From the NCBI GenBank assembly GCA_021151605.1, contig JAGKWZ010000011.1:1-64000 (forward strand): a stretch of DNA of 64,000 nucleotides, written 5' to 3'. Below are positions 26,901-36,680 of this stretch, piece after piece. Made by a program: the position numbers and the translations under genes. Below the pieces are notes generated by a model. The model was not told the DNA's origin. It worked only from the letters and a program-made list of their open reading frames with translations, and did not search any database. The stretch comes from Verrucomicrobiaceae bacterium. GTDB taxonomy: Bacteria; Verrucomicrobiota; Verrucomicrobiia; Verrucomicrobiales; Verrucomicrobiaceae. Position 1 is the first letter of the stretch, and the number at the start of each line of letters is the position of its first letter.

Positions 26901-29614
26901 GTGTTGGCACTTTCCGGCTGCGTGAGATCGGGATTCAGCCAAAGCACGGCTTTGTTCGCCACAAAGTCGAGCTTGGCGACGATAGTGTAGTTCGTGCCCG
27001 CGACGGGCACGATGCCGGAGTAGGTGTGACCGCTGGCGAGATCATGAATCGCGAACTCTCGCACGCCGCTGGTCGGATTCGTGGCAAAGGGCACACCAAA
27101 AAGGAAGCGCTCCGTGCCGAAATCATAGAGGCTCATGCCGCCCCAGCTCACGCCCGCGTCACGCTGCATCTCATAGCGCACATAGACGGCCTTCGCGGCG
27201 GAGGTGTCGGCGTCGTTGATCGCGCCATCGGCCTCCACGCCATTGAAAGTGCGCATCGCGCCCGCATTCCACGTGCGCAGGGTGTTGTTGATGATGTAGG
27301 GCGAATTGAACTCATGACTCCAAGCACTGGGTTCATTCGAATCGACCGGCCCAAAGGTGTTTTGGAAATCCCAGCCCGTTCCGCCTTGCTGCAAAGCGAT
27401 GGGGCCGCCGCTGTAGGTGAACGTATCGGTGCCGATGACAATGTCGTTGCCGCTTAAGGCCGCAGGAGCCGGATACGTCGGTGTGACGACCGCATTCCAA
27501 CTCGTGCCGACGATCAATTTGTCCCAATACGTCGGCGAATCGCCACCGGAGCCGAAGCGGAGAGCGCTGTGAGCATTCGTGAACGCGATGGTGGCATTCG
27601 GAGAGCCCGGCTCGCCGCCCGTGAGGCTCGGATTCACATACAGCGAGGCAAAACCGGTCGTGTAATCCACTTTGGCGATGATTTGATACTTCGTGCCCGC
27701 CACCGGAGCGATGCCCGTGTAGTTCCACTGATTCGCACCGAGATTGTGGATGCCGAGTTCGCGACGGCTGCTGCTTGGATTTTGTGCAAAGGGCACACCG
27801 AACATGAGACGCTCGTTGTTGCCATCGTAGAGGCTCAAACCGCTCCAGGACACGTTGTCCGCGCTGCGCTGCATTTCGAAGCGGTAATAAACGACCTTGT
27901 AGTTGGAGGTGGCGCTGAAGGTGCCATCGGCCTCTGGCGTCTCGAATTCGCGTTTCGCGCTGCTGTTCCAGGTCGTGAGTCGTTTTGAGAAGATGTAGGG
28001 CCAGCCTTCGACGTTGTCCCAATTGCTCGGTGTCTGCGTGCGGCCGATGAAGGCGTTGTTCGTGGTGCTGTTGTCGAAGTCCCAGCCGAATCCGCTGCTG
28101 TGCCCGACCACGTTGCCATTGTCATAATCGAAATCCTCGCGGGCAATGATCACATCCGCGCCGCTCACGGGCGTGCTGATCGGATACGCCGCCTGGATCG
28201 CTCCCCAACTCGTGCCGACGGCGAGATCGTCCCAAGTCGTCGCACCACTGCCACCGCTGCCGAGACGCACCGCCGTGTTCCAGTTGTCGCTCTGCCAAGG
28301 ACGCGTGGCGTTCGGTGCGCCTTCCGGCTGCGAGAGATCGGGATTCACCCAGAGGCTCAGCTTGTCATTCTGGTAGTCGATCTTCGCCACGATCGTGAAT
28401 TCCGTCGTTCCATTGTCCACCGTCGGCACACCGGAGTAGGTCACGCCGTTTTGGCCGATGATGAACTCCCGCACGCCGCTGCCCGGATTTACCGCGTCCT
28501 GCACGCCGAAGAAGATGCGCTCCTCATTGAAATCAAACATGCTCACCCCGCCCCACGTCGCCCCGGCAGCGCGGGTCATCTTCACGCGGTAATATACCTG
28601 CTTGTAGCGGATGCCGCCCGTCTCGCTCACCGCGCCATCGCCTTCGTTCGGAAAGCCAAACTCGCGTTTTGCAGCCGAATCCATCGTCGTGAGCCTGTTC
28701 GTGGCAATCGTGGCCGTGCCAAACACATTGTCCCAAGTGGACATCCCTTCGCGACGCAGCCCCACGAAGCCATCGCCGTCCTGATTGTCGAAATCCCAGT
28801 TCGTGCCGCCATTCCGGCCTGCGATGCTGCCATTTGCATACGTGAACGAATCGCTGCCGATGAGGATGTTTTGCCCGAGAGCGGCCACCGGGTTCGGATC
28901 AGGCATCGAGCCGAGCTGAATGCGAAAGCGATCCAAAGCCACGCCGTCCTCGCGGGCGACGATGCGCAGCGTGTAAATGCCGCTGCTCGGAATGGCGAAG
29001 GTCATCGCGTTTTGCGCGGGTGTGGCCACATTCACCTCCGCCTCGCCGGAGCCGTCCCAGCCCTGCTGGCCGAAATCCGAGGTGACGTGCCCAAAGTCCT
29101 CATACCAGTCCGCATTGGGTCCGCTGGTATCCTGCAGTTCGACGATACTCGCGTAAATCGAGTCCGAGGAGGCGTCGTGTCCGTCCCAGCGCAAATAAAG
29201 CCGGTAAGTGCCCGGCACGGTGAACTGCACGTAGTAATTGATGCTCGGCCCGCTGCCCGCGCCGCTGAAAGGCACGCTTCCCGGCCCATTGTCCGGCTGC
29301 GCCTGCATGAAGAGCCCGCCGCTGGCATTTTCAAACGTCACGCCGCCCGGCACGACGGCATTCGTCGGCGCTTCGAGCCATTCATCGCCATTTCCCGCTG
29401 CTTTCGCGTGGTAATTCTCCGCCTCGCCCGTGACGACGCCATTCGTCACGACATAGGGCTGGTTGGAAGGAAGCTGACCGGCGAACGAGGAGCTAGACAG
29501 CAACGCAAGGGAAAGCAGGCCAGCATTCAAGGCACGCTGAGAAGCCCATCGGAGAGCGACGCACTGAGACAGGCGACCTATTGGGTGGTCTGAAGTCCAT
29601 GGGTTGGGGGACAT
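23951..29614 (-). CDS. Giant secreted sorbosone-dehydrogenase-like/diheme cytochrome protein
   Basis: 1887 residues from the ATG at 29614, chosen because it precedes a signal peptide (LNAGLLSLALLSSSSFAGQ). In order: a CBM6-like domain (GEAENYHAKAAGNGDEW); three repeats of ~200-230 residues each opening with a SDSFTYANGSIAGRNGG-like strand and containing WGGVSMFD/WSGLSLYD/WGGMSLYD; an Ig/cadherin-like module; a glucose/sorbosone dehydrogenase propeller (VLVGQRNGQIWLIDN, GLKGIALHPQF, FRNPWQFSWD); a cytochrome-like part with CLACH (about 1595) and CSYCH (about 1672); and a C-terminal calcium repeat NDADGDGVSNQDEF. It probably oxidises a sugar outside the cell and passes electrons to its own hemes. 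Confidence 0.75.
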   Translation of the reverse strand: MSPNPWTSDHPIGRLSQCVALRWASQRALNAGLLSLALLSSSSFAGQLPSNQPYVVTNGVVTGEAENYHAKAAGNGDEWLEAPTNAVVPGGVTFENASGGLFMQAQPDNGPGSVPFSGAGSGPSINYYVQFTVPGTYRLYLRWDGHDASSDSIYASIVELQDTSGPNADWYEDFGHVTSDFGQQGWDGSGEAEVNVATPAQNAMTFAIPSSGIYTLRIVAREDGVALDRFRIQLGSMPDPNPVAALGQNILIGSDSFTYANGSIAGRNGGTNWDFDNQDGDGFVGLRREGMSTWDNVFGTATIATNRLTTMDSAAKREFGFPNEGDGAVSETGGIRYKQVYYRVKMTRAAGATWGGVSMFDFNEERIFFGVQDAVNPGSGVREFIIGQNGVTYSGVPTVDNGTTEFTIVAKIDYQNDKLSLWVNPDLSQPEGAPNATRPWQSDNWNTAVRLGSGGSGATTWDDLAVGTSWGAIQAAYPISTPVSGADVIIAREDFDYDNGNVVGHSSGFGWDFDNSTTNNAFIGRTQTPSNWDNVEGWPYIFSKRLTTWNSSAKREFETPEADGTFSATSNYKVVYYRFEMQRSADNVSWSGLSLYDGNNERLMFGVPFAQNPSSSRRELGIHNLGANQWNYTGIAPVAGTKYQIIAKVDYTTGFASLYVNPSLTGGEPGSPNATIAFTNAHSALRFGSGGDSPTYWDKLIVGTSWNAVVTPTYPAPAALSGNDIVIGTDTFTYSGGPIALQQGGTGWDFQNTFGPVDSNEPSAWSHEFNSPYIINNTLRTWNAGAMRTFNGVEADGAINDADTSAAKAVYVRYEMQRDAGVSWGGMSLYDFGTERFLFGVPFATNPTSGVREFAIHDLASGHTYSGIVPVAGTNYTIVAKLDFVANKAVLWLNPDLTQPESANTIAAERSYTGTNWITAVRLASSADGDTQWDNLAVTTSWRSLQSALGTPTAFPDAITMRHNKKALLDVRQNDAGVGSVVIVTPPSSGNASVDSSGRIFYEHTTGTPPSDSLTYKLVGTNGESAPVTVTYTFTSSLRIANTTSTVPLLPPTTGLAVVDSSPGINFTAPSCMTHVPGNPNKVLVGQRNGQIWLIDNIHSATPNRTLFMTLPVYDDGNEMGLKGIALHPQFATNRQFFVTYNLRDSNADFARVSRFTAVNGNLDLGDVASEQPFISIPNPSSIHNIDTCRFGPDGYLYWSAGDAGGLNDSNNFAQFIDKSFWGGIFRIDVDRLPANVEPNPHSGIVMNGANAFYKVPASNPFIGATSFNGLALTGTLRTEIFAIGFRNPWQFSWDTQNGEMWAADVGLDSWEEVDVVTPGGNFGWSYLEGTANGTRTNPPGGFAPVAPLWTYFHGGGALEGRSVTGGFVYRGSKYPALAGKYIFGDFVSGHIWSLQRNGANPPTVERITGEAGVVAFMLDPDPANGDILMLDYGEGKVRRLVSQTVDTTFPAKLSDTGLFADLSDLSFNPGIERYDINLPFWSDYAIKSRWFMLPNGSDTFGFVQDGNWSLPQGALFIKHFDYEMTRGNPATRKRLETRLLMINATGSYGVSYRWNETGTEAFLVADGGEDFDMNVVINGNNTVQHWRIPSRSECLACHTPQGGHGLSFETRQLNRTGTLGGQTGNFLELMANAGYFSNAPTRFHTLPKYHTPTDTSATLETRARSWLAVNCSYCHQAGGTGIGAFDMRPELSLTQSSMIDAHVGNVQAGDHKALVRGFNDKSVIWNRLSASGGYTRMPPLATAVIDPEGTQVVMDWINSMASRQTYAEWRLAQFGSSTSPAGAPTNDADGDGVSNQDEFMALTDPDDAASILRPGISVSSGNVAVQFPNLQGRRVQVQTTTDFTSWSLWNVPGNDGSPAAPSNPTRQFVVPLDGQRRFFRLSVEEQ

Positions 29615-29849
29615 GGTGGGAGATAGTTTCAGAATAGCTGCTGACTGTCTAACTTGGACGCAAGTCTTGCCCTGAAAGACGGTTGTCGCTGAAAGTGTCA
29701 GCAAAAGCGATCGATGATGCCAGCCAGCCTCGTGGAGTCGCCTAGATGAATGAATAAATGCTCTGGACGATGAAGATGCGATCTGCAGTTCTGGCCGCTT
29801 GCGGTCTGTCACCAAGTCTGGTAACTCTGCAATCTGCGTCTCCTGCGAC

Positions 29850-29933
29850 GCCGATGTGGTGAAATGGTAAACACAGCAGACTTAAAATCTGCTGGGATAA
29901 CATCCCTTGCCGGTTCGAGTCCGGCCATCGGCA
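29850..29933 (+). tRNA. tRNA-Leu, anticodon UAA
   Basis: Acceptor GCCGATG pairs with CATCGGC (29926-29932), discriminator A. The D-arm is TGGTGAAATGGTAAACA. The anticodon stem AGCAGA/TCTGCT closes loop CTTAAAA, giving UAA. There is a long variable arm (GGGATAACATCCC) and T-arm GCCGG/CCGGC with loop TTCGAGT. The long variable arm fits a class II tRNA; CCA is not encoded. The stretch 29615-29849 before it shows no gene and may hold promoters for this tRNA and the giant gene. Confidence 0.95.
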
Positions 29934-30069
29934 CTTCCTCATAATCAATGAATTATGAGGTCTTGTTCTCGGGTTCCAGAAAGGCCTTCAAAGTAAGGTC
30001 GCTATTTCCAGACAGCAACAAAGCCAATTGCACTGTCACACCGGCTTATTCAGTAGATCGCACCGAATA

Positions 30070-30450
30070 TTAGTCCTGACAGCGTCGCGCCCAGAGAATG
30101 GAGATGATTTCTGAAAAGCCCGTCATCAAAGTGATGCACTCTGGAGGGAAGCCCCACGAACGAGGATTTGCCAAAGGCTCGTTAAGCAATTGAACAGCGC
30201 TCAATACGCCAAGGCAGTCCTCGCCCACCATGAATGGAACCGAAACTTGATAGCCCGTGTGTTGATGAATTTTTTGATCAATCTGTGGGCTAGCTTCCTT
30301 GCTGCGGTAAAGACCCACGTCAGCCTTGGCTTTGTGCTCCTCACAAAGCTTTGGAATATCCTGGATCTGGCAATGCGTCTTTCCCATGATGCGACCCATA
30401 CCGAAGCCGAAGTTCGTGTCAATCCGAGCATCTGGAAGCGCCCAGGCCAC
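30070..30450 (-). CDS. GAF-domain-like protein, start uncertain, possibly truncated
   Basis: The frame from GTG at 30450 gives 126 residues ending at TAA 30070. The second half reads like a GAF sensor domain: GYQVSVPFMVGEDCLGVLSA followed by a C-terminal helix (ECITLMTGFSEIISILW). The same frame stays open upstream to 30543 (HDGLNREHYARRRNLEFEEE) but has no ATG. The N-terminus may therefore be lost or start at a rare codon. No effector domain is attached. An orphan or decaying regulator is the likely reading. Confidence 0.4.
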   Translation of the reverse strand: MAWALPDARIDTNFGFGMGRIMGKTHCQIQDIPKLCEEHKAKADVGLYRSKEASPQIDQKIHQHTGYQVSVPFMVGEDCLGVLSAVQLLNEPLANPRSWGFPPECITLMTGFSEIISILWARRCQD

Positions 30451-30573
30451 CTCTTCCTCGAATTCCAGATTTCTCCTCCGAGCATAATGTTCACGATTCA
30501 GCCCATCATGTAGATCGGGATTCCTTCTTTTCCTCTCGACTCACCGGGTTTGCCGCTGCTTAAATCCGCGGCA

Positions 30574-31589
<1,016 letters not shown>

Positions 31590-31593
<4 letters not shown>

Positions 31594-33404
31594 ATCAGAA
31601 GCTTTCCCATTTCACCATCCTGATCTGCCTTTGGACGTCGTCCGCCCTGGCCCAGAAGACCATCACCAACGGCAACCTCACCAGCGATGGCGTGCGCGCT
31701 TTGGAGATCCGCAGTGTCTTTGATCCGATGCCGCCTTCGGGTTACGCGCCTCTGCGCATCGTGGCGACGAATGGGACCGATGCCGACATGCGCTGGGACT
31801 TTTCCTTCCTCTCGAAGACGCAGCAGTTCCGCCGCGAGAATGAGCACCGCAGTCGGCTCGCGCTACCCATGCCGGCGCACAGCACGCAGTCAGCGACCTT
31901 CCTCGCGCCGTTGTCGGTGCAGTATGGAGACACCAGCTCCGGCTACTGGAACAACAATCATCAGTTTCACATCACGCTGGATGGCACGGGGCTGGATCAG
32001 CGGAGCTTCCAGGAATATCACGAACGAGCCGATGAGTTCCCCGCCATCGCCATCAGCAAGGGGCTGGCGGATGCGAATCATTCGAAGCTCAAGGATGAGG
32101 TGGAGCGCCTCGGCACCGGCGGTAGCAAACGCGAGTTCTTCGGCAGCGTCTTTGCACCTGCGGATCTCCCGGAAGATTGGCGAGGCCTCAGCGGCTTTGA
32201 TTTCCTCATGATCACCAGCGGCGAGTGGCAGGCGATGAAGCCCGGACAGCAGCTCGCAGTGATGCAGTGGGTGCGTTTTTATGGTGAGCTGCACATTTAC
32301 GCCACAGCAGGCATCACACCCGCAGGTCTCGGTTTGCCATCGGGCTTTGATTTGGATCAAAAAGAGGTCTCGCTGGGGCTGATCAGGCTCATTCGCTGGG
32401 ATGGCAAGTCGCTGGAAGCAGTCGCCACCGTCAGTCGCTACAAGGGTGTCGTGAGTCGTGCCGAAGACATCACCTCCGCCTACGCGGGACTCACCTCAGG
32501 CAGCATCCGCAAGCCGACCTGGGAGCTGCTGAACGCACTCGGAGCACGCAACTTTGCCTCCTGGCAGGTCGTGGCTTTCCTGGTCGTCTTTGGCATTCTC
32601 GTCGGGCCGGTGAATCTCTTCGTGCTCGCGCCCTCGGGGCGGCGGCATCGCTTGTTCATCACCACGCCGCTGCTGTCCGTCGGGGCGAGCGTGCTCATGG
32701 TGGGCATCATTTTGACTCAAGACGGCACGGGCGGCATCGGCGCACGACTCATCGCCATCGACCTCCAGCCAGAAGAAGCCGCAGCCTATGTCACGCAGGA
32801 GCAATCGAGCCGCACCGGCGTGCTGTTGGGCGGTGGCTTTGAAGTGAAGCAACCCGCGCTGATCGAGCCGCTCGCGCTGCCGGACACGCCCTGGGTAAAG
32901 CTGAAAAACAACAACAACTCCCAGCCCGCCCAACTCTCCCAGGAGGGCAATCTGCGTGGCGGCAATTACTTCCAAAGCCGCGCCGAGCAGGGTCAAATGC
33001 TGCGCTCCGTGATCTCCACGCGTGCTCGTTTGGAGATGAAAAACGGTCTCGCTGTCGGTGCTGCCCCCGAGGTCATCTCTGCGCTTGGTTTCAGCATCGA
33101 CGACCTCTTCTACGTGGATGAAAAAGGCACCGTCTGGCGTGCGAAAGGAACGCTCGCCACTGGCCAGCAGGTGAAGCTCAACCGGTCCGACAGCAGCACG
33201 CTGCGCACTAATCTCGAAGACCCGATCAAGCTCTCCGGCGGCCACACCGTCGGCCGCTTGAAGGACCTGATCAACGGAACCCTGCCTCGCAGCACCTTCT
33301 TCGCCATCGCCAAAGCCGCCCCCGGTTTCACCATCGACACGCTGACCTCCATTCGCTGGCAGCAGGATCGGGTGGTCGTGTTTGGAACGCTGGCGCAACC
33401 TTGA
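31590..33404 (+). CDS. Membrane-anchored exported protein of the MoxR operon
   Basis: 604 residues with an N-terminal signal peptide (FTILICLWTSSALAQ). A large periplasmic-type part (20-325) contains the phrase LSGFDFLMITSGEWQAMKPG, like a glutamine-amidotransferase/vWA-style fold without obvious active residues. Two membrane helices follow (SWQVVAFLVVFGILVGPVNL and TPLLSVGASVLMVGIILTQ), then a ~220-residue C-terminal domain. Comparable proteins accompany MoxR in many bacteria. Coupled to MoxR upstream and to the ABC ATPase downstream. Confidence 0.6.
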
Positions 33405-33415
33405 TCCCTTCACCT

Positions 33416-34447
33416 ATGTCCGCCGCCGAACTCGATCTCTCCCAGCCTGCCATCGTCGTGGAGGATCTGCGGCGCAGCTTTGGCGCGCTGAAGGCGGTGG
33501 ATGGCGTCTCCTTCAGCATCAATCACGGCAGCGTCGTCGGCTTCGTCGGCGCAAATGGCGCGGGCAAAACGACCACGATGCGCATCCTCGCCACGCTGGA
33601 TCACCCGAGCAGCGGCATCGCCAAGGTCGGCGGGCACAATGTCGTGCATTATCCCGCGAAGGTACGCCGACTGCTCGGGTGGATGCCGGACAGCTTCGGC
33701 ACTTACGAGCACATGACTGTGCTGGAGTATCTGGACTTCTACGCACGCGCACTCGGCTACAAAGGCGCGGAACGCGTGCAGCGCATCCAAGAGGTGATGG
33801 ACTTCACTGATCTCACACCGCTGGCGGATCGCCTGAGCAACAAGATGTCCAAAGGCCAGACGCAGCGCCTCTGCCTGGGTCGCGCTCTTTTGCATGACCC
33901 GCAGATTTTGATCATGGATGAGCCAGCGGCGGGTCTCGATCCGAAGGCGCGAGTGGAGCTGAAGCGCCTCATCCGCATCCTTGCCGATGAGGGAAAGACC
34001 ATCCTCATCAGCTCCCACATCCTCAGCGAACTCGGCGAGATGTGCGACACGCTGCTCTTCATCGACAAAGGCCGCATCGTGCATCACGGCGATGCCGAGT
34101 CCATGACCCGCACCAGCGCCACGCCTGAGACGCTGGTGAATGTGCAGATCTCCGGCGAGCCTGCCAAACTCATCGAATGGGCGCTCACCGCACCGCTGGT
34201 GAAGGTCGTCGATGAAACGAAACGCGGTGCCCGACTCCGCATCGAGTCCACCGACGAAGCCGTGCTCGCCGGCACGCTGAAACGCATGATCATCGACGGA
34301 TTGCTCGTCACCGATTTCCACCGCGAAGAGCGCCGGCTCGAAGATGCCTTCATCGACATGCTCGGCCAGATTGACAAAGGCAGCTTCAAAGGCGAGACGG
34401 CGGGGAATGTCACGCCGCAAATACCCCCGCCGCTGCCTCCGCAGTAA
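33416..34447 (+). CDS. ABC transporter ATP-binding protein
   Basis: 343 residues from the ATG at 33416; a TTG at 33401 would overlap the previous stop, but the ATG aligns better with family starts. Walker A GANGAGKTT, a degenerate signature MSKGQTQRLCLGRAL, Walker B ILIMDEPAAGLDPKAR and switch SSHILSELGEMCD are visible. The C-terminal extension (from about 225) has the betaKK-type regulatory fold of DrrA-like ATPases. No permease is adjacent; the three permeases at 14841-19206 lack an ATPase and are candidate partners. Confidence 0.85.
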   Translation: MSAAELDLSQPAIVVEDLRRSFGALKAVDGVSFSINHGSVVGFVGANGAGKTTTMRILATLDHPSSGIAKVGGHNVVHYPAKVRRLLGWMPDSFGTYEHMTVLEYLDFYARALGYKGAERVQRIQEVMDFTDLTPLADRLSNKMSKGQTQRLCLGRALLHDPQILIMDEPAAGLDPKARVELKRLIRILADEGKTILISSHILSELGEMCDTLLFIDKGRIVHHGDAESMTRTSATPETLVNVQISGEPAKLIEWALTAPLVKVVDETKRGARLRIESTDEAVLAGTLKRMIIDGLLVTDFHREERRLEDAFIDMLGQIDKGSFKGETAGNVTPQIPPPLPPQ

Positions 34448-34469
34448 TCGGAGGGCGCGTGGATTGGAG

Positions 34470-34591
34470 AGTGGTCCGCACAGTCCTCTGTGCGGCACGA
34501 AGGCCGAGGCGTCACCTTCCACACGACCTCTTGGGATCACCGGCATACTTTGGAGTGCGCTCGTTCCGCACAAGGGACTGTGCGGACCACT
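34470..34591. repeat. REPIN-like inverted-repeat element (122 bp)
   Basis: AGTGGTCCGCACAGTCC at 34470-34486 recurs as its perfect reverse complement at 34575-34591. Each arm is itself a hairpin: CCGCACAG-TCCT-CTGTGCGG on the left and CCGCACA-AGGGAC-TGTGCGG on the right. This is the layout of paired REP sequences. It fills the gap between the ABC ATPase and the outer-membrane protein gene, up to 16 bases before the latter's presumed start. Confidence 0.8.
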
Positions 34592-34607
34592 TTGCTATCG
34601 CGCTCTC

Positions 34608-36677
34608 GTGGCGCTGCTTTTGATCTCCTGCCTCACCTTTGCCCAGGTGCCGGAGCAAACCGTGCGTGAAGGCGCACTCACCGTTCAGGTCCAGGGCGGT
34701 GAACCCACCCAGTGGGACACTTTGCAAACCATGCTGAAGGACCAGCTCACGCTCTCCGGCGTGAAGACGGCGACCGAACCGCTGGCGGATGACCTGGCCT
34801 TCTTCACGCGGCAGCATTACATCCGCGAGGGCTGGCCGGAAGCGGAGGTGCGCTGGGAAATCAAAGAGGGCGTCATCATGATCACGGTGCAAAGCGGGCC
34901 GCAGACGCGAGTGGGCAACGTGACCTGGAAGGGCGACACCGCCATCCTGCCGCAGGAAGAGATGCGGAAGTTCCTCATGCGGCCGAGCATCGAAAAAGAC
35001 GGCGCGGACAAGCAGAACCCCGTCTGGGTCGGTGGCGATCTGAACACGGGCGCCGGGCTCGTGCAGCGCCGTTTGCGTGCGGAAGGTTATTTGAATGCCG
35101 AAACCACGCTGGTTCCCGCCGCCGGGCTCGATCCCGAAGGTCGGCGGGACCTTTCGCTGGAGGTCAAAGCCGGGCCGCAGTTCCAGTTTGGCAAAGTCAG
35201 CTTCAGCGGAGCGCCTCGGGAGCTGGAAAAGCGAGCGCAGGAGATCCTCGCCACCGTGAATGGCGGCCCCTTCAATGAAGCCCGCGTGCAGCAGATCGAA
35301 AACCAGCTCACTGGCCTGGCGCAGGAGTCCGGCTGGCTGGATGCCCAGACACTCGGCGACTACGAGCTCGGCAAACAAGGCGGCACCGTGGATGTGGAGC
35401 TGACTTTGCTCCCCGGGCCGAGGTATCGCGTGCGGCAGGTGGAGCCCAATCCAGGCTTCAGCAAAGGCTCCCAACGCGTGATCAAGGCCGGCTTCCGCGA
35501 GCTGGAAGGTCGCTTTTACTCGGCCGACGATCTCGACCTCGTCTTCCGCCGGGCTTTGGACACGAGCATGTTTGCCCGGCTGGATGTGGACCCCGTGAAG
35601 GTGCCGGATGCCAAGCCGCTGCCGGTGAACGTCAAACGCGGCCCCGACTTGGCGAATGCACCCGCGGCTGATCTGCTCATCGCTGGCGAAGAGACGAAGC
35701 CAAAGACGCTCGGCTTTGAGCTCGGCTTTGATACCTTCCTCGGGCCGCAGTTTGGCGTGACGTGGAAGAACACGAACCTCTACGACACCGGCAATACCCT
35801 CGCCGCCGATCTGAGCTGGAGCACCGCCGGGCCGCTGGGCTCCGTGAGCATCAAAGATCCCGCTTTCATGAACTCCACCTACGCCGCCAGCGCCCGACTG
35901 GCGGTGGAGAGCTTCGATCTCTTCGAGTATGCCCGCTACGGCACCAGCCTGAATCTGGAACTGGCCCGCCGAGTGAGCCGAACCTTTAGTTATAGCTTCT
36001 TTGGCGGCCTCTCGATCAACACCGTGAACACCGATGTGCTCAGCGAAGAGGAGATCGGCCCCGATCTCTACACGCTGGCCTTCGTTGGCATGAACTTCCT
36101 GCTCGATCACCGCGACAACGCCGTGCTGCCGAAGAAGGGCTGGTTCTTCAATGCCCGCATCGAGACCACGCTGGATGCCATGGGCTCCGGCGTGAGCTAC
36201 CTGCGCACCGATCTGCGCGGAGCCTGGTATCAGCCGATCACGAAGAAGTTCCGCTTCGCCGCCGGGGGAGCTTTGCTCAATATCCAGGGCGCGCCCGCCG
36301 AGGACATCCCCATCGATTCCCGCGTCTTTAACGGCGGCCCAAACAGCGTCCGAGCCTTCGCCGAACGCGAACTCGGGCCGCTCACGCAAGGCGGCACCCC
36401 ACTTGGCGGCACGTCGGCATTGATCACGAGCGCCGAGTTCAGCTACGAGATCTACAACAACCTCGAATTCGCCGTCTTCACCGACATCGGCAGTCTCGGA
36501 CGTGGCAATAACAGCAGCGCCTTCAGCTACAGCAGCGACTTCCGCACCGCCGTGGGCGCAGGTTTGCGCTACCATCTACCCTTTGGCCCCATCCGCATCG
36601 ACTACGGTCACAACGTGTCCGCCAGAGAAGGTGAAGGCAGTGGTATGCTGCACATCACCGTCGGGTTTGCGTTTTAA
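34608..36677 (+). CDS. BamA/TamA (Omp85) family outer-membrane protein
   Basis: 689 residues if the GTG at 34608 is the start. No ATG exists in frame until inside the upstream ABC gene. The resulting leader (MALLLISCLTFAQ) is short and lacks a basic region. POTRA-like modules follow (FTRQHYIREGWPEAEVRWEI, GPQTRVGNVTWKG, GPQFQFGKVSFSGAPRELEK). The C-terminal half is a beta-barrel with repeated amphipathic strands, the phrase FNGGPNSVRAF (the conserved RG/VRGF-type site of the family) and a terminal phenylalanine (HITVGFAF). It inserts or exports proteins at the outer membrane. The start appears disturbed by the repeat element at 34470-34591. Confidence 0.8.
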   Translation: MALLLISCLTFAQVPEQTVREGALTVQVQGGEPTQWDTLQTMLKDQLTLSGVKTATEPLADDLAFFTRQHYIREGWPEAEVRWEIKEGVIMITVQSGPQTRVGNVTWKGDTAILPQEEMRKFLMRPSIEKDGADKQNPVWVGGDLNTGAGLVQRRLRAEGYLNAETTLVPAAGLDPEGRRDLSLEVKAGPQFQFGKVSFSGAPRELEKRAQEILATVNGGPFNEARVQQIENQLTGLAQESGWLDAQTLGDYELGKQGGTVDVELTLLPGPRYRVRQVEPNPGFSKGSQRVIKAGFRELEGRFYSADDLDLVFRRALDTSMFARLDVDPVKVPDAKPLPVNVKRGPDLANAPAADLLIAGEETKPKTLGFELGFDTFLGPQFGVTWKNTNLYDTGNTLAADLSWSTAGPLGSVSIKDPAFMNSTYAASARLAVESFDLFEYARYGTSLNLELARRVSRTFSYSFFGGLSINTVNTDVLSEEEIGPDLYTLAFVGMNFLLDHRDNAVLPKKGWFFNARIETTLDAMGSGVSYLRTDLRGAWYQPITKKFRFAAGGALLNIQGAPAEDIPIDSRVFNGGPNSVRAFAERELGPLTQGGTPLGGTSALITSAEFSYEIYNNLEFAVFTDIGSLGRGNNSSAFSYSSDFRTAVGAGLRYHLPFGPIRIDYGHNVSAREGEGSGMLHITVGFAF

Positions 36678-36680
36678 ATC

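Noticed and set aside
24098..29593. Long plus-strand frames (778, 284 and 497 residues)
   Set aside because: They are antisense shadows of the giant secreted protein, which has a signal peptide, heme motifs and recognisable domains.
34512..36575. 687-residue minus-strand frame
   Set aside because: Antisense to the Omp85 gene, whose POTRA and barrel features are clear.
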